Part shown: piece by piece, positions 1 through 8,718 of the stretch
How positions within the stretch are numbered: the stretch's first letter is position 1
Layout of the letters: each line of letters opens with the position of its first letter
From: Archangium violaceum Cb vi76
GTDB taxonomy: Bacteria; Myxococcota; Myxococcia; Myxococcales; Myxococcaceae
Assembly (NCBI RefSeq): GCF_000733295.1
Contig: NZ_JPMI01000061.1
Coordinates: forward strand, 1 to 46,136
Direction: 5' to 3'
DNA: 46,136 nucleotides
Translations under genes and position numbers: made by a program
The notes under the pieces: model-generated
The model's input: only the letters and a program-made list of their open reading frames with translations
Databases searched by the model: none
Told to the model about the DNA's origin: nothing

Positions 1-2535
1 GCCGTGCAAGCGCAGGCGCACGTGCCAGTCCGGGTCCCCGTAGCGGATGAAGAACCCGTGGTCCGCATCACCCGAGGCCAAGGCCTCCCTCATCAACGGC
101 GCCACCGCCTCGCACAGGACGCGGTCGGCCGTGGCCGTGCCCGTGTAGAGCTTCGCGTAGAGCCACTCGGAGCCGGGGGCGAAAGAGCGGGGCAGTGACG
201 CGGAGCGCGGACGGGGCTCCGCGGCGGCGGGGCGATCCGTGCGCACGAATGGCACCACCAACTCGTTGACGAAGCGGCCCTCGGGGCCGTGCGCGCAGCG
301 GGCCTCATCGGGGAACTCGACGAGCTCCGCGTGATCTCGGTCCTTCACCAGGTGGACGAAGGTCTCCACGCTCAGCACGTTGTCGAGGTCCACCGGCAGC
401 ACGTTGTCCGCGTCCGTCACTCCCACGAAGCGCGGCAGCCCCAGCTCGTCGCGCAACCGCTGCACCGCCTGGAAGCGCGCGCCCTCGTGCACCTCACCCA
501 GTGCCTCGAGCGCCTTCGCCGGCAGCCGCCACCGGGCACGTTGAAGGATGACCCGTCCAGCGACGACGCGAGGCAGGAAGGGGCTCGTCTCCAGGGCGCC
601 CCATCTCCACTTCATGCCCCCCGTCGTGCCCTGCTGCTGGAGCGTGGCCAGGAATCGGTACAGCCGCAGGTGGGCCCGAGCGAAGTTGTGGGCGTTCGTC
701 AGCCTCGGCAGCACTTCGCGCCCCAGGCGCTCCGAGCGCAGGACGATGCGGCGCCCCCGCACGCTGACGCGCAGGTCCGTGATGGGCAGTTGCCGCTCCG
801 GCTCCGCGCCCGAGCGGCCGAGGAAGACGAGCTCATGTCCGCGCAGCACGGGCCGGCTCAGGATGTTGCCCACCCGTCCCTCGGGCTGGTGGACCACCTC
901 CGCGTGGATGACGTCCGGACGGAGCGCCTCCTCGGCACGCAGGTGGGCCTCCACGTGCCGGTGGAGCTCCGGGTCCGCGTGGCAGAAGCGGCCCAGCAGG
1001 TTCGCTCCCGAGGGCCCCACCACCGCGTCGATGAGCACCTGGAAGTCCCCGGCGCCAACGGCCTCCTCCGAGGGGGCCAGCAGGGTCGCCATGACCGCGA
1101 AGGAGTCCGGCAGGGGCGGCGGCGAGTCCTTGGACTCCAGGGCCTTCAGGTCGCGCTCGTCCAGCACCAGCTCGCGAGCACCCGTGCGCAGCGTCTCCGC
1201 CAGCCGGCGTTGCAGGTGTTGCTGCCGGGCTCCCCAGGCGACGCGCTCCTCCGCGGCCGGGGCGGGGAACGCGAGCCCCTCCAGCAGTGGGGAGGCCTCC
1301 GCCGTGGGCACGTCCGTCTGGTCGAAGCCGATTCCCGCCTCCTCGTCGAGCACCTCGACGAGAGGGACCTCGCGCTCGCCGTAGCGCTGCTGGAAGGCCT
1401 CCCGGAAGTGGCGCAGGTGGAGCGGTTCCTGCGCCGGGTGGAGGCGGTGCAGCAGCCGGACGGCGCGGGTGAGCTCCTCCACGGGTCCCGTCCCCAGCTT
1501 CAGCTCGTGGGCGGGCTTCACCATGTCCACCTGGAACATGCGCGACAGCTCCACCGGAGCGGGCAGTGCCTCCAGCCCCCGCGCGAGGGCCCGGTAGCGC
1601 TCGGGGTCCACTCCAGGGGGGTGCTGGTTCAGCTCCTCGAGTACCCGCCGGGCCTGCTCCAGCCGCTGGTGGACTCCGGCGGCCGGAGCGAGGGAACGCA
1701 ACTGCGTGAGCAGATCATGAATGGGCTCGGGGCCCGTCACCGCGGGCGCCAGCTCCGGCACGAGCAGCTGACTGGAGATCAGCTCCGCGACATACGCCTC
1801 GGCCTCCTCCAGCGACACGTCGGAGTCCGCGTCCGCGAGCGCCTGGGCCAGCGCGCGGGGGCTCGCTCCGGAGCGGGCCCGGTCGAGCGTGGCCTCCAGG
1901 TAGTCCGTGGGCTCCACCGCGACGAGGTGGTACGTACGCGCCCGGCCCTGGAGGCGCGACTCGGCGTAACGCAGCCGTCCCCCCGCCCGGTAGAGGCTGG
2001 TGTTGGGACGATAGAGGAGCGCCTCGCGCAGCTCGGGGAGCGCGGCCAGACGCTCCGCCAGCGTGCAGACGTAATCCATGTCCAGCCGCGCGTGCCGCTG
2101 GTACCGCTGGCGTCCGGTCAGCGCGAACCGGGTGGTTTCGCCCAGGTGGCCCACGGAGCAGCCCGCGAAGAGGCCGAACGGGGTGGCGCGTCCGGCGAGG
2201 CGGAACCAGTAGCGCACGAGGGCGCGCTCGACCTTCTGCCCACGCTCGCTCCCGGGGGCCTGTTTCCAGCTGTCGTGGCTCTCGTCGAGCGACGGCGAGG
2301 CGAGGAAGAGGGCCTCGCGAATCTCGGGGCGGGCGAGCGCTGCCTGGAGTCGCGCGCGCAGCAGGGCCCGATCCTCGGCCAGCGCCGCTTCCAGCCGGTC
2401 CATGTCGCCCTGTCGCGCGGCCTCGCGGGCCGAGAGCCCCTCGCTCCACGCGAGCAGCTCGTCGAAGGGCAACAGGGGCGTGCGGAGGGCGAAGAAACCC
2501 GAGGGGACGAAGCCGTTGGGCGTGGGCACGGTCAT
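1..2535 (-). CDS. lanB: Class I lanthipeptide dehydratase LanB (3' end outside window)
   Basis: Dehydrates Ser/Thr of a precursor peptide, in this family by tRNA-Glu-dependent glutamylation and then glutamate elimination. I translated 845 residues. The N-terminal lantibiotic-dehydratase signature is clear: FALRTPLLPFDEL near residues 15-27 and RATPFGLFAG at 116-125. From about residue 785 the elimination (SpaB_C/thiopeptide-type) domain begins with EWLYAKLYTG, and the visible part ends in FFIRYGDPDWHVRLRLHG, a hallmark of that domain. About 60 residues of it are seen and roughly 200 more are expected beyond the edge, so this is the full-length LanB type rather than a split one. The ATG at 2535 overlaps the lanC stop as ATGA, so the two are probably translationally coupled. 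The partner precursor lies divergently at 4003. Family is certain; substrate is inferred from proximity. Confidence 0.95.
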   Translation of the reverse strand, partial: MTVPTPNGFVPSGFFALRTPLLPFDELLAWSEGLSAREAARQGDMDRLEAALAEDRALLRARLQAALARPEIREALFLASPSLDESHDSWKQAPGSERGQKVERALVRYWFRLAGRATPFGLFAGCSVGHLGETTRFALTGRQRYQRHARLDMDYVCTLAERLAALPELREALLYRPNTSLYRAGGRLRYAESRLQGRARTYHLVAVEPTDYLEATLDRARSGASPRALAQALADADSDVSLEEAEAYVAELISSQLLVPELAPAVTGPEPIHDLLTQLRSLAPAAGVHQRLEQARRVLEELNQHPPGVDPERYRALARGLEALPAPVELSRMFQVDMVKPAHELKLGTGPVEELTRAVRLLHRLHPAQEPLHLRHFREAFQQRYGEREVPLVEVLDEEAGIGFDQTDVPTAEASPLLEGLAFPAPAAEERVAWGARQQHLQRRLAETLRTGARELVLDERDLKALESKDSPPPLPDSFAVMATLLAPSEEAVGAGDFQVLIDAVVGPSGANLLGRFCHADPELHRHVEAHLRAEEALRPDVIHAEVVHQPEGRVGNILSRPVLRGHELVFLGRSGAEPERQLPITDLRVSVRGRRIVLRSERLGREVLPRLTNAHNFARAHLRLYRFLATLQQQGTTGGMKWRWGALETSPFLPRVVAGRVILQRARWRLPAKALEALGEVHEGARFQAVQRLRDELGLPRFVGVTDADNVLPVDLDNVLSVETFVHLVKDRDHAELVEFPDEARCAHGPEGRFVNELVVPFVRTDRPAAAEPRPRSASLPRSFAPGSEWLYAKLYTGTATADRVLCEAVAPLMREALASGDADHGFFIRYGDPDWHVRLRLHG

Positions 2536-3797
2536 GGAACGGGCGAGGACGGAAGGGACATGAGGAACATCCGATCCCACTCGGGCTCCACCGGCGACGC
2601 CGCGGCCAGCAGTGCCAGCGCGACACCGGTGGCCCCCGTGAGGAGCGCCGGGGAGGCGATCCACTCGCGCGTGAGATCGGGCCGCACCTCATGGGAGAGG
2701 AACCCTCCCAATCCTTCTCCCGGCCGGTGGAAGGAGAGGGTATTGCGGAACCAGGCGCGCGAGGCCCGCGCGAAAACCTCTTCGCCGGTGGCGTGGAAGA
2801 GCCGGTGGTGGAGGTGGGCCAGCCCGGCGGCGCCATGGCACAGGCCCGCGTCCTGCACCTGCGAGCCGTCCGTCGATCGCTCCGCCATCTCACGGCAGAG
2901 CGCCAGGGCCTCCCGCTCCCAGCTGGGTTCCTCCACGGCTCGAGCCACCTGCAGCAGCGTGAGGGTCAGGCCTGGATCGCCGTAGCACCATGCCGGGCGG
3001 TTGGGCCAGGTCTGGAGGTGGGCGCTGATCCACGAGGGAAAACACGAGCCATGGGTGGCTGGTTGCCTCCGCGCCATCAACCCGCTCCAGCCTCCGCGCA
3101 GCAGCTCGAGCGCCTGGGACGTGGCGATGCCCGCGGCGGCGGCCCCCGCGAGCACCCAGAGGACTCCCGGCATGCCGTGGGCCACGCCCAGGTTGTACGC
3201 ACCCTCGGGGAACTGCCCGCGCATCGGCGCGGGAACGAGGGGCGGTGGCGTCCACCAGCGCAGGCCTCCCTCGGCCGGCTGGGCGAGCTCCGCGAGCCGG
3301 GCGACGAGCTGCTCCAGACAGTCCCGGGCACTCGGACGGGGAAGCCGCTCCAGCGCGTAGACACCCAGCCCCACCAGGCCACTCACGAGATCATAGTGGT
3401 ACTGCCAGGGACGGGTGCGCAGCAGTCCGGCGAGCGCCTCGTCGATCTCCGTGAGCGGATCCTCCTCCGCGACGTCCGTGCCCCGCAGGTGCTCGACGGT
3501 CCAGGCGATGCCGGTGAAGCCCTGGTAGAGGTCGGGCGGCAGGGGTTGTGTGGCCACCGCCTCCGAGGCCGAGTCGAGCAGTTGCTCCATGCGCTCCAGG
3601 TGGTGGGGCTGCGCACCCGCTCGCGCGAGGTAGGAGAACAGCAGGGCCATGCCGGCCTGGCCCGAGGCGAAGGAGGGATCGGGCGTCGCGAGCCGCTCCG
3701 GCATGGAGAGCTCCTCCGCGATACCGGCGGCGAGACGCAGGGCCGTCTCGCGCTCCTCTCCTTCGAGCAGGGGACTCCATCTCATGAGCGGGGGCAT
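2532..3797 (-). CDS. lanC: Lanthionine synthetase C-like cyclase LanC
   Basis: Zinc-dependent cyclase that adds Cys thiols to dehydrated residues to form (methyl)lanthionine rings. The 421-residue length is usual for LanC. Zinc ligands are visible as Cys271 (WCYGDPG) and Cys320-His321 (LCHGAAG), and the conserved active-site His207 lies in VAHGMPG. Repeated G-x-G/A-G helices of the alpha-toroid run through the protein. The start at 3797 has no strong Shine-Dalgarno; the in-frame ATG at 3785 is an alternative. It is first in a lanC-lanB operon (ATGA overlap) and divergent from the precursor gene. All zinc residues are present, so it should be active. Confidence 0.95.
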   Translation of the reverse strand: MPPLMRWSPLLEGEERETALRLAAGIAEELSMPERLATPDPSFASGQAGMALLFSYLARAGAQPHHLERMEQLLDSASEAVATQPLPPDLYQGFTGIAWTVEHLRGTDVAEEDPLTEIDEALAGLLRTRPWQYHYDLVSGLVGLGVYALERLPRPSARDCLEQLVARLAELAQPAEGGLRWWTPPPLVPAPMRGQFPEGAYNLGVAHGMPGVLWVLAGAAAAGIATSQALELLRGGWSGLMARRQPATHGSCFPSWISAHLQTWPNRPAWCYGDPGLTLTLLQVARAVEEPSWEREALALCREMAERSTDGSQVQDAGLCHGAAGLAHLHHRLFHATGEEVFARASRAWFRNTLSFHRPGEGLGGFLSHEVRPDLTREWIASPALLTGATGVALALLAAASPVEPEWDRMFLMSLPSSPVP

Positions 3798-4002
3798 ACG
3801 GGTTATCCATATTACCCGCTTCTGACATTCCTGTCCCTCATGACGGCTCTACGGCAATTATCTACTTCGGGTGGTGCACACCGGAGCCTCGTTCAAAGAC
3901 AATCAAACAAAGCTTGTCACACGCATTGGAACACGGTTAGCCTGACAATGCCGTCCGCGAAGACGGTTGAGTCCCCATCCACGCGATGTCGAGGAGCAGG
4001 CC
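3798..4002. promoter_or_regulatory. Divergent lanC/lanA control region
   Basis: 205 bp between lanC (minus) and the precursor gene (plus), clearly richer in A+T than its surroundings, especially 3856-3945. A possible plus-strand -35 TTGTCA lies at 3914-3919, but the matching -10 17 bp later (TTAGCC) is poor, so I do not assign a promoter. No regulator gene is visible beside it. Both transcription units must start here. Confidence 0.45.
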
Positions 4003-4152
4003 ATGAACGAGCAGAAGAAGCAGCCCAAGAAGCTGAGCTTGAACAAGGAGACCCTCCGCAACATCACCACCGAGCAGGGTCCGCAGATGAAGGCCCCCCT
4101 CACCACCCCGCGGTGCACGGACTACAACTGTCCGACCGACATCTGCGGCTGA
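4003..4152 (+). CDS. lanA: Class I lanthipeptide precursor peptide LanA
   Basis: 49-residue peptide. The ATG at 4003 follows a GAGGAG ribosome site at 3991-3996; an upstream in-frame TTG at 3967 is much less likely. The leader is Lys/Gln-rich and holds LSLNKETLRNIT (residues 11-22), the L-x-L-x-K-x-T-L-R type motif found in leaders recognised by LanB/LanC. The C-terminal core is Thr- and Cys-rich: TTPRCTDYNCPTDICG (34-49). Three Cys (38, 43, 48) each follow a Thr at three or four residues (T35, T39, T45), which suits three small methyllanthionine rings. No Ser occurs in the core. The leader cleavage site is unknown; GPQMKAP (26-32) separates leader and core. It is divergent from lanCB. The product appears to match no lantibiotic I know. 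Confidence 0.9.
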   Translation: MNEQKKQPKKLSLNKETLRNITTEQGPQMKAPLTTPRCTDYNCPTDICG

Positions 4153-4190
4153 TTCCTCGCACTGTCGGAATGGCATGACACAGGCCTGGC

Positions 4191-4214
4191 GGCTCCGTGG
4201 GAAACCGTGGAGTC
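4191..4214 (+). terminator. Intrinsic terminator of lanA
   Basis: A 10-bp stem (GGCTCCGTGG / CCGTGGAGTC, with G-U pairs) closes a GAAA tetraloop at 4201-4204 and is followed by a T-rich run from about 4221. It lies 38 bp after the lanA stop. Confidence 0.6.
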
Positions 4215-4227
4215 GTCGGGCTTGTTT

Positions 4228-4263
4228 GTCTTTGTTCGTTGTCTTTGTTCGTTGTCTTTGTTC
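4228..4263 (+). repeat. 13-bp tandem repeat, 2.8 copies
   Basis: GTCTTTGTTCGTT is repeated at 4228 and 4241, with a partial third copy at 4254-4263. It lies just after the lanA terminator and before the convergent VanW-like gene ends at 4272. Its T-rich sense strand may serve as the U-tract of the terminator. Confidence 0.8.
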
Positions 4264-4271
4264 AGCCGGGC

Positions 4272-5036
4272 CTACGCCGCCTGCTCGGGTTTGCGGTACC
4301 GCGACACCCCGAGGCAATCCGGCTCCGTGGTGTTGGGGCGCCGCAGCCACGTCGTCACCTGGCGGCCGTCCGGTTCCTCCTCGATGGAGAACTCGACGTC
4401 GCAGGGCTCCAGCGGCACGGGCGCGCACACCGAGCCGGTGAGCGTGTCCGCGCCCAGTTCGAATCGCAGGGCGATGGGGAAGGGGAGCGTGTTGTGGAAG
4501 CGCAGATCCTTGTAGCCGTAGGCCACCGTGGCATCCGCGCCCAGGGGCGCGAAGCGGGTCTGCTCCGTGTAGATGTCCACCGAGTGCGCGTGCCGCTCCG
4601 TCACCCACAGGCCACCGCGCAGGGCCAGCAGGTACGTCAGCCCCGAGAGCTGGCACAGCCCCCCTCCAATGCTCACCTCGAGCCGCCCCCGCACGAGGTT
4701 GCGGCCGGGCACGAAGCCCCGGCGCTTCGTGGGCTGCCCCACCAGGTGCCAGAACGAGAAGAGCTCCTCCGGCCCCACGCGCGTGTCCTGTAGCTCGCGG
4801 ATGGCCAGGGCGAGGTTGTGCTTCTTGCTCTCCACGTGCGCGGACTGGCCGAGCGGCTGCGTGACGCTCACGTACGCCGGCCACCCCCGTGCCTCGGCGC
4901 GGGAGTGCTCCGAGCCGGTGGCCATCCTCCTCCTCGCCCCCGAGCGCAGATCGCTCAGCGCACGCCGGGCGGCGGCCATCCGCACCCGGACGGGTACCGG
5001 GACGAGCGGGCGGAGGAGCTCAGTCCACCTTCTCAA
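4272..5036 (-). CDS. VanW-like family protein
   Basis: 254 residues. The VanW signature IGGGLCQLSGLTYLLAL is clear, preceded by the usual region with VGPEELFSFW and GFVPGRNL. VanW proteins accompany some vancomycin-resistance clusters but their biochemical role is not established; most homologues stand alone. The N-terminus is Arg-rich with no clear signal peptide. The start overlaps the end of the upstream methyltransferase by 17 bp, so the two are co-transcribed. It converges on lanA across a terminator, so I see no reason to assign it to the lanthipeptide pathway. Confidence 0.85.
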   Translation of the reverse strand: MRRWTELLRPLVPVPVRVRMAAARRALSDLRSGARRRMATGSEHSRAEARGWPAYVSVTQPLGQSAHVESKKHNLALAIRELQDTRVGPEELFSFWHLVGQPTKRRGFVPGRNLVRGRLEVSIGGGLCQLSGLTYLLALRGGLWVTERHAHSVDIYTEQTRFAPLGADATVAYGYKDLRFHNTLPFPIALRFELGADTLTGSVCAPVPLEPCDVEFSIEEEPDGRQVTTWLRRPNTTEPDCLGVSRYRKPEQAA

Positions 5037-5751
5037 GCTTCACCAGGTGGTACGAAGCGAGGTGCTTCAGCGGCGTGCGCCCGAGCAGCACCTCCGCGGC
5101 CATGAAGGCCGGACGGGCCGCGTGCGGCAGGCGGTGGATGGGGGCCAGCGCGAGGCCTCGCGAGCTGGCGAGGCGCCAGTGGCGTCCCCCCAGCATCTTC
5201 AGGTCCCACGTCATCAGCTCCGTGCCCGCGTGCCATCCCGTGCTCTGGTAGCGCACGAGCCGGCGGCGCAGCGCATTGGGAAAGTCGAACACCAGCACCC
5301 CTCCCCGGCGCAGCACCCGCCGGCACTCGGCCATCACCCGGCGGATGTCTCCCAGGTGCAGGTGCATGAAGAGGTGCAGGGCGAAGACGCTGTCGTAGCT
5401 GCCGTCGGCGGCGGGGATGCTCCAGGCCGGGGCGTGGTGGATGCGCCTGCCCGGCCAGCGCTCCCGGGCGCGCTCCACCATCTTCTCGCTGAGATCCAAC
5501 CCCTCGCTGGCCAGGTCCAGGAAGCGGCCCGTTCCACAGGCGAGGTCCAGCACCCGTGGGCCCTGGAGCCACTCGCGCAGGGCCCGGCGCTCCAGCCCGT
5601 CCAGGTAGGCCCCGTACGAGGTGCCGAAGCGTTTCGCGTCGTACGTCGGCGCGAGGGCATCGTAGTAGGCGATGACCTCGCGGGTCTCCGCGGAGAGCTC
5701 CTCCGCGGAGGCCGGGGCCTGACCACTGACATCGGAAGGGTCCGAGCTCAT
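5020..5751 (-). CDS. SAM-dependent class I methyltransferase
   Basis: 243 residues. Motif I (SAM binding) is VLDLACGTGRFLDLA, followed by an acidic strand end in ASEGLDLSEKM, then a motif IV-like region FALHLFMHLHLGDIRRVM and RRVLRRGGVLVFDFP, all typical of the Methyltransf_11/25 group. The N-terminal AYYDALAPTYDAKRFG stretch is common in small-molecule methyltransferases. The substrate cannot be told from sequence. The gene starts 26 bp after the GST-like gene stop and overlaps the VanW-like gene downstream, placing it late in the minus-strand series that begins at 12818. Confidence 0.88.
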   Translation of the reverse strand: MSSDPSDVSGQAPASAEELSAETREVIAYYDALAPTYDAKRFGTSYGAYLDGLERRALREWLQGPRVLDLACGTGRFLDLASEGLDLSEKMVERARERWPGRRIHHAPAWSIPAADGSYDSVFALHLFMHLHLGDIRRVMAECRRVLRRGGVLVFDFPNALRRRLVRYQSTGWHAGTELMTWDLKMLGGRHWRLASSRGLALAPIHRLPHAARPAFMAAEVLLGRTPLKHLASYHLVKLEKVD

Positions 5752-5777
5752 CGGGACAGGCCTCTGGGGAACAGGGG

Positions 5778-6506
5778 TCAGGCGGCCTGGTTCTCGGGCG
5801 GCTTCCAGTTCGCGAAGAAGCGCGCCTTGAAGCGGGTGCAGTAGCGGACCAGGTTCTCCTGGGACAGGGTGTACTGCTTGAACTCCGTGTCCACCGGGTT
5901 GGCGATGATGCTCACCAGGAACGAGTAGACCACCGCGTCGAAGGACGTGGGGGATTCCCCGAGCAGGAAGGTCTTGTTGCCCATGATCGTCGCCAGCGCG
6001 GAGATGTCCTGCTTGGCCAGCGCCTGGACCTCCTCCATGTTGTGACGGCCCGTCCCCTGGTCATGGAGGATCCCCAGCATCTTCTGGCGCAGCGCCGTCA
6101 GGGGCACGGGGCCACCGGTGACCCTGGGCACCATCGTCTCCACGATGGGGATGTAGGCCCGCCAGCCCGCCTCATCCACCCAGCGCATGTAGACGATGTA
6201 CCAGTAGGTGCACTCCTCCAGCATGCGCCGGATGGTGTGGCCGACCGCCATCTGCTCCGGCGTCAGGTGCGCATCGAGCGTGTCCCCGTGCTTGCGCTTG
6301 AGGTACTCGATGATGAACTGGGAGTCGCCCATGAGCTGCCCGTCGATCTCGACGTAGGGCGCCTTGCCCTTGGGCGCCTTGAGCAGCTCGGCCATCTTCA
6401 CCTGGTAGGGCAGGCCCACCATCCGGAAGTACGCCTCCAGTTTGAAGCAGAAGGGGCTCAGGTTCGGGGTGCCCCAAGCCATGGGGGTCTGATAGAGGGT
6501 GATCAT
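5778..6506 (-). CDS. Glutathione S-transferase family protein
   Basis: 242 residues with a thioredoxin-fold N-terminal half (ITLYQTPMAWGTPNLSPFCFKLEAYFRMVGLPYQ, then KAPYVEIDGQLMGDSQFIIEYLKRK) and an all-helical C-terminal half (FLLGESPTSFDAVVYSFL). The SPFCFKLEAYFRM pattern resembles the metaxin/Tom37-like or failed-axon-connections branch rather than classical detoxifying GSTs. It is cytoplasmic and starts 10 bp after the molybdopterin oxidoreductase stop, so it is in the same operon. A glutathione-dependent activity is not proven by sequence. Confidence 0.88.
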   Translation of the reverse strand: MITLYQTPMAWGTPNLSPFCFKLEAYFRMVGLPYQVKMAELLKAPKGKAPYVEIDGQLMGDSQFIIEYLKRKHGDTLDAHLTPEQMAVGHTIRRMLEECTYWYIVYMRWVDEAGWRAYIPIVETMVPRVTGGPVPLTALRQKMLGILHDQGTGRHNMEEVQALAKQDISALATIMGNKTFLLGESPTSFDAVVYSFLVSIIANPVDTEFKQYTLSQENLVRYCTRFKARFFANWKPPENQAA

Positions 6507-6516
6507 CGGTGTTGTC

Positions 6517-8718
6517 TCATCCAGTTGCCGAATGCTGCTGTGGTTCTTCCGTGCGTCCTGATTCTACCGGCTTGACGCGGACCTGGACTCCACTGAACGC
6601 GGCGTTGCCACTGAGGACATCCAACGCCTGGTCGTCGGTCAGGTCATTGATGCTCACGCCCGCATGCTCCCCGGCTACCCGGAGCCTCACGCCCTCGCGC
6701 CCGTGTCCGTAGCCGTGCGGCAGGCTCACCACGCCCGGCATCACCTCGTCCGTCACACTCACCGGTGCCTTCACCTCGCCGACGCGTGAGGATACCACCG
6801 CTTGCTCGCCTTCCCGTAGACCCAGTCGCCGGGCATCCTCGGGGTGTACCATCAGCGTACATCTCGGCTTGCCTTTGACGAGCTGCGGCACGTTGTGCAT
6901 CCAGGAGTTGTTGTCCCGCAGGTGCCGCCGGCCGATGAGCAGCAGGGAGCCGTCCCCCGGGGCTCCCGCGCCCTCGGGGAAGCTCTGGCGCAGGCGCTCG
7001 AGGTCCGCCACCAGCGGCTCGGGGGCGAGCTGGATGCGGCGGTCGCGGGTGGCCAGCCGCCTCGGGAGGCTCGGCGCGAGGGGCCCCAGGTCCACCCCAT
7101 GGGGTTGGGCCCTGAGGCTCGCCAGGCTCAGGCCCTTGCGGAACGGACGGAGCTTCATGCCGTACGGGCCGGCGCGCAACCCCAGGTCCAGCAGGCCATC
7201 CGGGCCGAGCGCCTCGAGCGTCCTGTAGGTCAGCTCGCCGCGCACACGGGGCTCTCCCCGCAGCGTCTCCAGCCGGTGCTTCAGCTCCAGGAAGAGCTGC
7301 CAGTCATGGCGCGTGTCCGGGCCCGGCTCGAAGAGGGGTGGGGAGTACTTGGCGGTGTTGCGCACCGCCAGGACGTGGAAGGCCAGGTCGTAGTGGCTGC
7401 GCTCCAGCTTGGAGCTGGGTGGCAGGATGATGTGCGCGTGCCGCGTCGTCTCGTTGATGTACGGGTCGATGCACACCATGAAGTCGAGCGACGCGAAGGC
7501 CGTGTCGAGCTGCCGCCCGTTGGGGGTGGACATGACGGGGTTGCCCGCGGAGGTGACCATCGCGCGGATGCGTCCGGGACCCTCGGTGAGGACCTCCTCG
7601 CCGAGCGCGGCCACCGGCAGCTCGCCCGAGAACTCGGGCAGCCCGCGCACCCGGCTCCGCCAGCGGCCGTAGCTGCCGCGGCTCATGGCCATGGCCTTGG
7701 GGCCTCCCACGATGTCGAAGGCGGGGCGGGTGAAGAGGGCTCCACCCGGGCGATCCAGGTTGCCCGTCACGATGTTGATGACGTTGATGAGCCACTGGCA
7801 CATCGCGCCGAAGGCCTGCGTGGAGACGCCCACGCGGCCGTAACAGACGGCGGCTTCCGAGGCGGACAGCTCGCGGGCGATCCTCCGGGTGGTCTCCGCG
7901 GGCACGCCGGTGTGGGGCTCGGCGCGCTCGGGGGTGAAGCCGCGCGCCAGCTCGCGCACGGTGGCCAGGCCGTCCACGAGCTCCGCGAGCTTCCCCAGCT
8001 TCGGGCCCGTCTCCTCCAGCAGGACGTGCAGGAGCGCGAAGAGGAAGAGCGCATCGGTGCCGGGGCGGATGAAGACGTGCTCGTCCGCGACGTGGGCCGT
8101 CTCCGTCTTCCGGGGATCCACCACCACCACGCGGCCCCCTCGCTGCTGGATGGCCTTGAGCCGGTGGCGCACGCCCGGAGCGCTCATCAGGCTGCCGTTG
8201 GAGGCGAGCGGATTGGCCCCGAGGATGAGCATGTAGCGCGTGTGATCGATGTCAGGGATGGGGATGAGGAACTGGTGCCCGAACATCAGGTACGCGGTGA
8301 GCTGGTGGGGGAGCTGATCCACCGAGGACGCGGAGAACTTGTTCCGCGTGCGCAGTGCCCGCAGGAGGAACGGCAGGAAGATCAGCGAGCCGTGGTCGTG
8401 CACGGTGGGGTTGCCCACGTACACGCCCACGGCGTCCTTGCCGTGCTCGCGCTGGATGGCGTGCAGCCGCCGCGCCGTCTCGTCCAGCGCCTCCTCCCAG
8501 GAGATGGGCTGCCAGCCGGTGGCCGTGCGCCGGACGGGCTGCCGGAGCCGGTCCGGATCCTCGTGGAGATCCTGGAGCGCCACGGCCTTGGGGCAGATGT
8601 GGCCCTGGCTGAACGGATCCTCGTCGTCACCCCGGATGGAGGTGACGCGGCCCTCGGAGGTCTCGATGCGCAGGCCGCACATGGCCTCGCAGAGATTGCA
8701 GGTACGGAAGTGCGTCAT
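6517..8718 (-). CDS. Molybdopterin-dependent oxidoreductase, single subunit
   Basis: 733 residues of the DMSO reductase/formate dehydrogenase superfamily. A [4Fe-4S] site is present as C7-x2-C10-x3-C14 with C42 (GHICPKA). Cofactor-binding segments follow: LILGANPLASNGS, RGGRVVVVDPRKTETA and FIRPGTDALFLFALL. The C-terminal domain has HPEDARRLGLREGEQAVVSSR and SLPHGYGH. There is no Tat signal, so it is cytoplasmic. Starting at 8718 gives an ATGA overlap with the upstream lipoprotein gene and places the cluster at the usual distance from the N-terminus; an upstream in-frame ATG at 8772 would add 18 residues unlike the family. No electron-transfer subunit gene is adjacent. Substrate unknown. Confidence 0.9.
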   Translation of the reverse strand: MTHFRTCNLCEAMCGLRIETSEGRVTSIRGDDEDPFSQGHICPKAVALQDLHEDPDRLRQPVRRTATGWQPISWEEALDETARRLHAIQREHGKDAVGVYVGNPTVHDHGSLIFLPFLLRALRTRNKFSASSVDQLPHQLTAYLMFGHQFLIPIPDIDHTRYMLILGANPLASNGSLMSAPGVRHRLKAIQQRGGRVVVVDPRKTETAHVADEHVFIRPGTDALFLFALLHVLLEETGPKLGKLAELVDGLATVRELARGFTPERAEPHTGVPAETTRRIARELSASEAAVCYGRVGVSTQAFGAMCQWLINVINIVTGNLDRPGGALFTRPAFDIVGGPKAMAMSRGSYGRWRSRVRGLPEFSGELPVAALGEEVLTEGPGRIRAMVTSAGNPVMSTPNGRQLDTAFASLDFMVCIDPYINETTRHAHIILPPSSKLERSHYDLAFHVLAVRNTAKYSPPLFEPGPDTRHDWQLFLELKHRLETLRGEPRVRGELTYRTLEALGPDGLLDLGLRAGPYGMKLRPFRKGLSLASLRAQPHGVDLGPLAPSLPRRLATRDRRIQLAPEPLVADLERLRQSFPEGAGAPGDGSLLLIGRRHLRDNNSWMHNVPQLVKGKPRCTLMVHPEDARRLGLREGEQAVVSSRVGEVKAPVSVTDEVMPGVVSLPHGYGHGREGVRLRVAGEHAGVSINDLTDDQALDVLSGNAAFSGVQVRVKPVESGRTEEPQQHSATG

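Noticed and set aside
289-2985. 898-codon plus-strand open frame
   Set aside because: Arg/Gln/Gly/Leu-rich antisense shadow of lanB and lanC, which have clear family motifs on the minus strand.
4228-4263. CRISPR array
   Set aside because: Repeats are 13 bp, directly adjacent and without spacers; no cas genes nearby.
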